DNA from: Gracilaria domingensis
Lineage: Eukaryota > Rhodophyta > Florideophyceae > Gracilariales > Gracilariaceae
DNA: 64,000 nucleotides
Direction: 5' to 3'
Assembly: GCA_022539475.1 (NCBI GenBank)
Contig: VCMS01000096.1
Coordinates: 62,001 to 126,000, forward strand
The position numbers and the translations under genes were made by a program. Of this stretch, positions 63,165 through 64,000 are shown piece by piece. Each line of letters starts with the position of its first letter. Position 1 is the stretch's first letter. Under the pieces are notes generated by a model. It saw only the letters and a list, made by a program, of their open reading frames with translations, had not been told where the DNA came from and ran no database searches.

Positions 63165-63815
63165 ATGTCCAATCTGTCGTCGAGCGTCTCAACCATGAGC
63201 CTTCGTCTCTCTTCGTTAATTATCATTGTCTTCGTTTTTCTAGTTTCCACCTGTGTTCCATTCTTGTTCTTAGTGCTAGAACTGCTGGGCTTCCCATATC
63301 TCGCTCCAGCTACCTGCGAGATTCAGAGCGTATCATCATGCAACACATATAACGTATTGGTCATTCCACAAGATGACAATAGAACACCGTTCGAAAAGCA
63401 GGCAATCATTGACCGTGAGGGTGTATGCAGACACTTTGAAAAGTTTCAAAACGTCACGTGCTACTATGGATTCTTCTGTTCATCAAAACACGGAACGCGT
63501 GGCAATTTAAGCACCTTAACCACTGATACTCCAGGAGAACCTTCGGCTGGACCGAGTTTTCGTATGAATAGATGTGAGTCTCTGGTACAATTTCATAGCC
63601 GGAAAAGAGATGCTTCTTCGATCGTTGTGGCTTTTTGCTCTACATATTTAGGAGTATGTGTCGTTTTGTATGGTTATCTTGCTGTCAAAACTGTTTTGAA
63701 CCAGTTATTAGCCGATGACAACAATGTCTGGTACAAAAGGGGTCAACTGCTATTGCAGATGATTTTTCTCGAGGAGCAAAATCAGATAGTCAAGTACTCT
63801 CAAGGACTCTTATAA
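63165..63815 (+). CDS. Two-pass membrane protein with Cys-rich glycosylatable loop
   Basis: 216 residues from the ATG at 63,165; in-frame ATGs further up (63,072) would add up to 31 residues. TM1 spans about 13-44 (LIIIVFVFLV, FLFLVLELLG). A loop of about 105 residues holds six cysteines (51, 59, 88, 99, 105, 137) and three N-glycosylation sequons (Asn72, Asn96, Asn114). TM2 spans about 151-173 (IVVAFCSTYLGVCVVLYGYLAV), followed by a short cytoplasmic tail. The size and layout are like those of BK-channel beta subunits, but I see no residue-level match that would support homology. Function unknown. A gaggaataaac stretch at 63,919-63,929 may be the polyadenylation signal. Confidence 0.6.
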   Translation: MSNLSSSVSTMSLRLSSLIIIVFVFLVSTCVPFLFLVLELLGFPYLAPATCEIQSVSSCNTYNVLVIPQDDNRTPFEKQAIIDREGVCRHFEKFQNVTCYYGFFCSSKHGTRGNLSTLTTDTPGEPSAGPSFRMNRCESLVQFHSRKRDASSIVVAFCSTYLGVCVVLYGYLAVKTVLNQLLADDNNVWYKRGQLLLQMIFLEEQNQIVKYSQGLL

Positions 63816-64000
63816 AGTCTCAGAAGTCAGTCCGAAGCTGTGCGACGCCGTGTTTAATGTAAAAACGAGGACTTTCTGCTGATCGCAACTTCTTTGGCAT
63901 CAGTGTGATGTGATGAACTGGAGGAATAAACTTCAACGCTACTCCTTGACAATTGGTCCTAAATCATTCAAGATTAAAGAAGGCTTTCGAGCTGACTTAC

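Noticed and set aside
1-64000. CRISPR array, rRNA or bacterial operon
   Set aside because: No regularly spaced repeats, no rRNA signature, and gene structure is eukaryotic.

Overview
This is eukaryotic nuclear DNA. Genes are mostly single-exon and compact, with a few very short GT-AG introns (a 70-nt one in the beta-lactamase-fold gene and probably 39-40 nt ones). They sit between AT-rich repeats and LTR retrotransposons, and signal peptides, TATA boxes and AATAAA signals are visible. This style fits a red seaweed (florideophyte, Chondrus-like). That assignment is inference; no rRNA or other marker gene is present.

Layout. 0.7-23.7 kb is a locus of repeated host genes: four casein-kinase-1-like kinases on the minus strand (a fifth lies at 60.3 kb), one intact NB-ARC/WD40 protein of NLR type (12,974-16,960) and seven decayed copies of the GC-rich WD40 tail of such a gene. 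Four kinases sit tail-to-tail with a WD40 relic, 10-30 bases apart, so the duplicated unit is a [WD40 tail > < kinase] cassette. The same stretch holds a protein that I read as a tRNA-dependent cyclodipeptide synthase (8,073-8,990), a repeat-rich secreted protein (17,405-18,190) and a secreted metallo-beta-lactamase-fold hydrolase (20,155-21,287).

26.5-27.6 kb carries a membrane-anchored Kazal-like inhibitor gene with three repeats. 27.9-30.2 kb holds hAT-type MITEs, a miniature terminal-repeat element and a 1-kb dispersed repeat. 30.5-55.4 kb is almost entirely mobile DNA: a decayed Copia, a tyrosine-recombinase element, a hAT transposon (35,643-38,489) nested in an LTR-like repeat, and a second Copia split by an 11.8-kb Ty3/Gypsy chromodomain element with 854-bp LTRs and two long antisense frames.

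55.8-64 kb returns to host sequence: a hAT MITE with target duplication, a cysteine-rich secreted protein (56,930-57,838), the fifth WD40-tail/kinase cassette and a two-pass membrane protein (63,165-63,815).

The genes do not form an obvious pathway. The NLR-like protein, kinases, protease inhibitor and possible cyclodipeptide synthase would fit defence or surface interaction, but that is only suggested by context. The most unusual items are the cyclodipeptide-synthase-like gene, the repeated WD40-tail/kinase cassette beside a full-length NB-ARC/WD40 gene, and a chain-of-hairpins repeat with compensatory base changes present in two of the relics.
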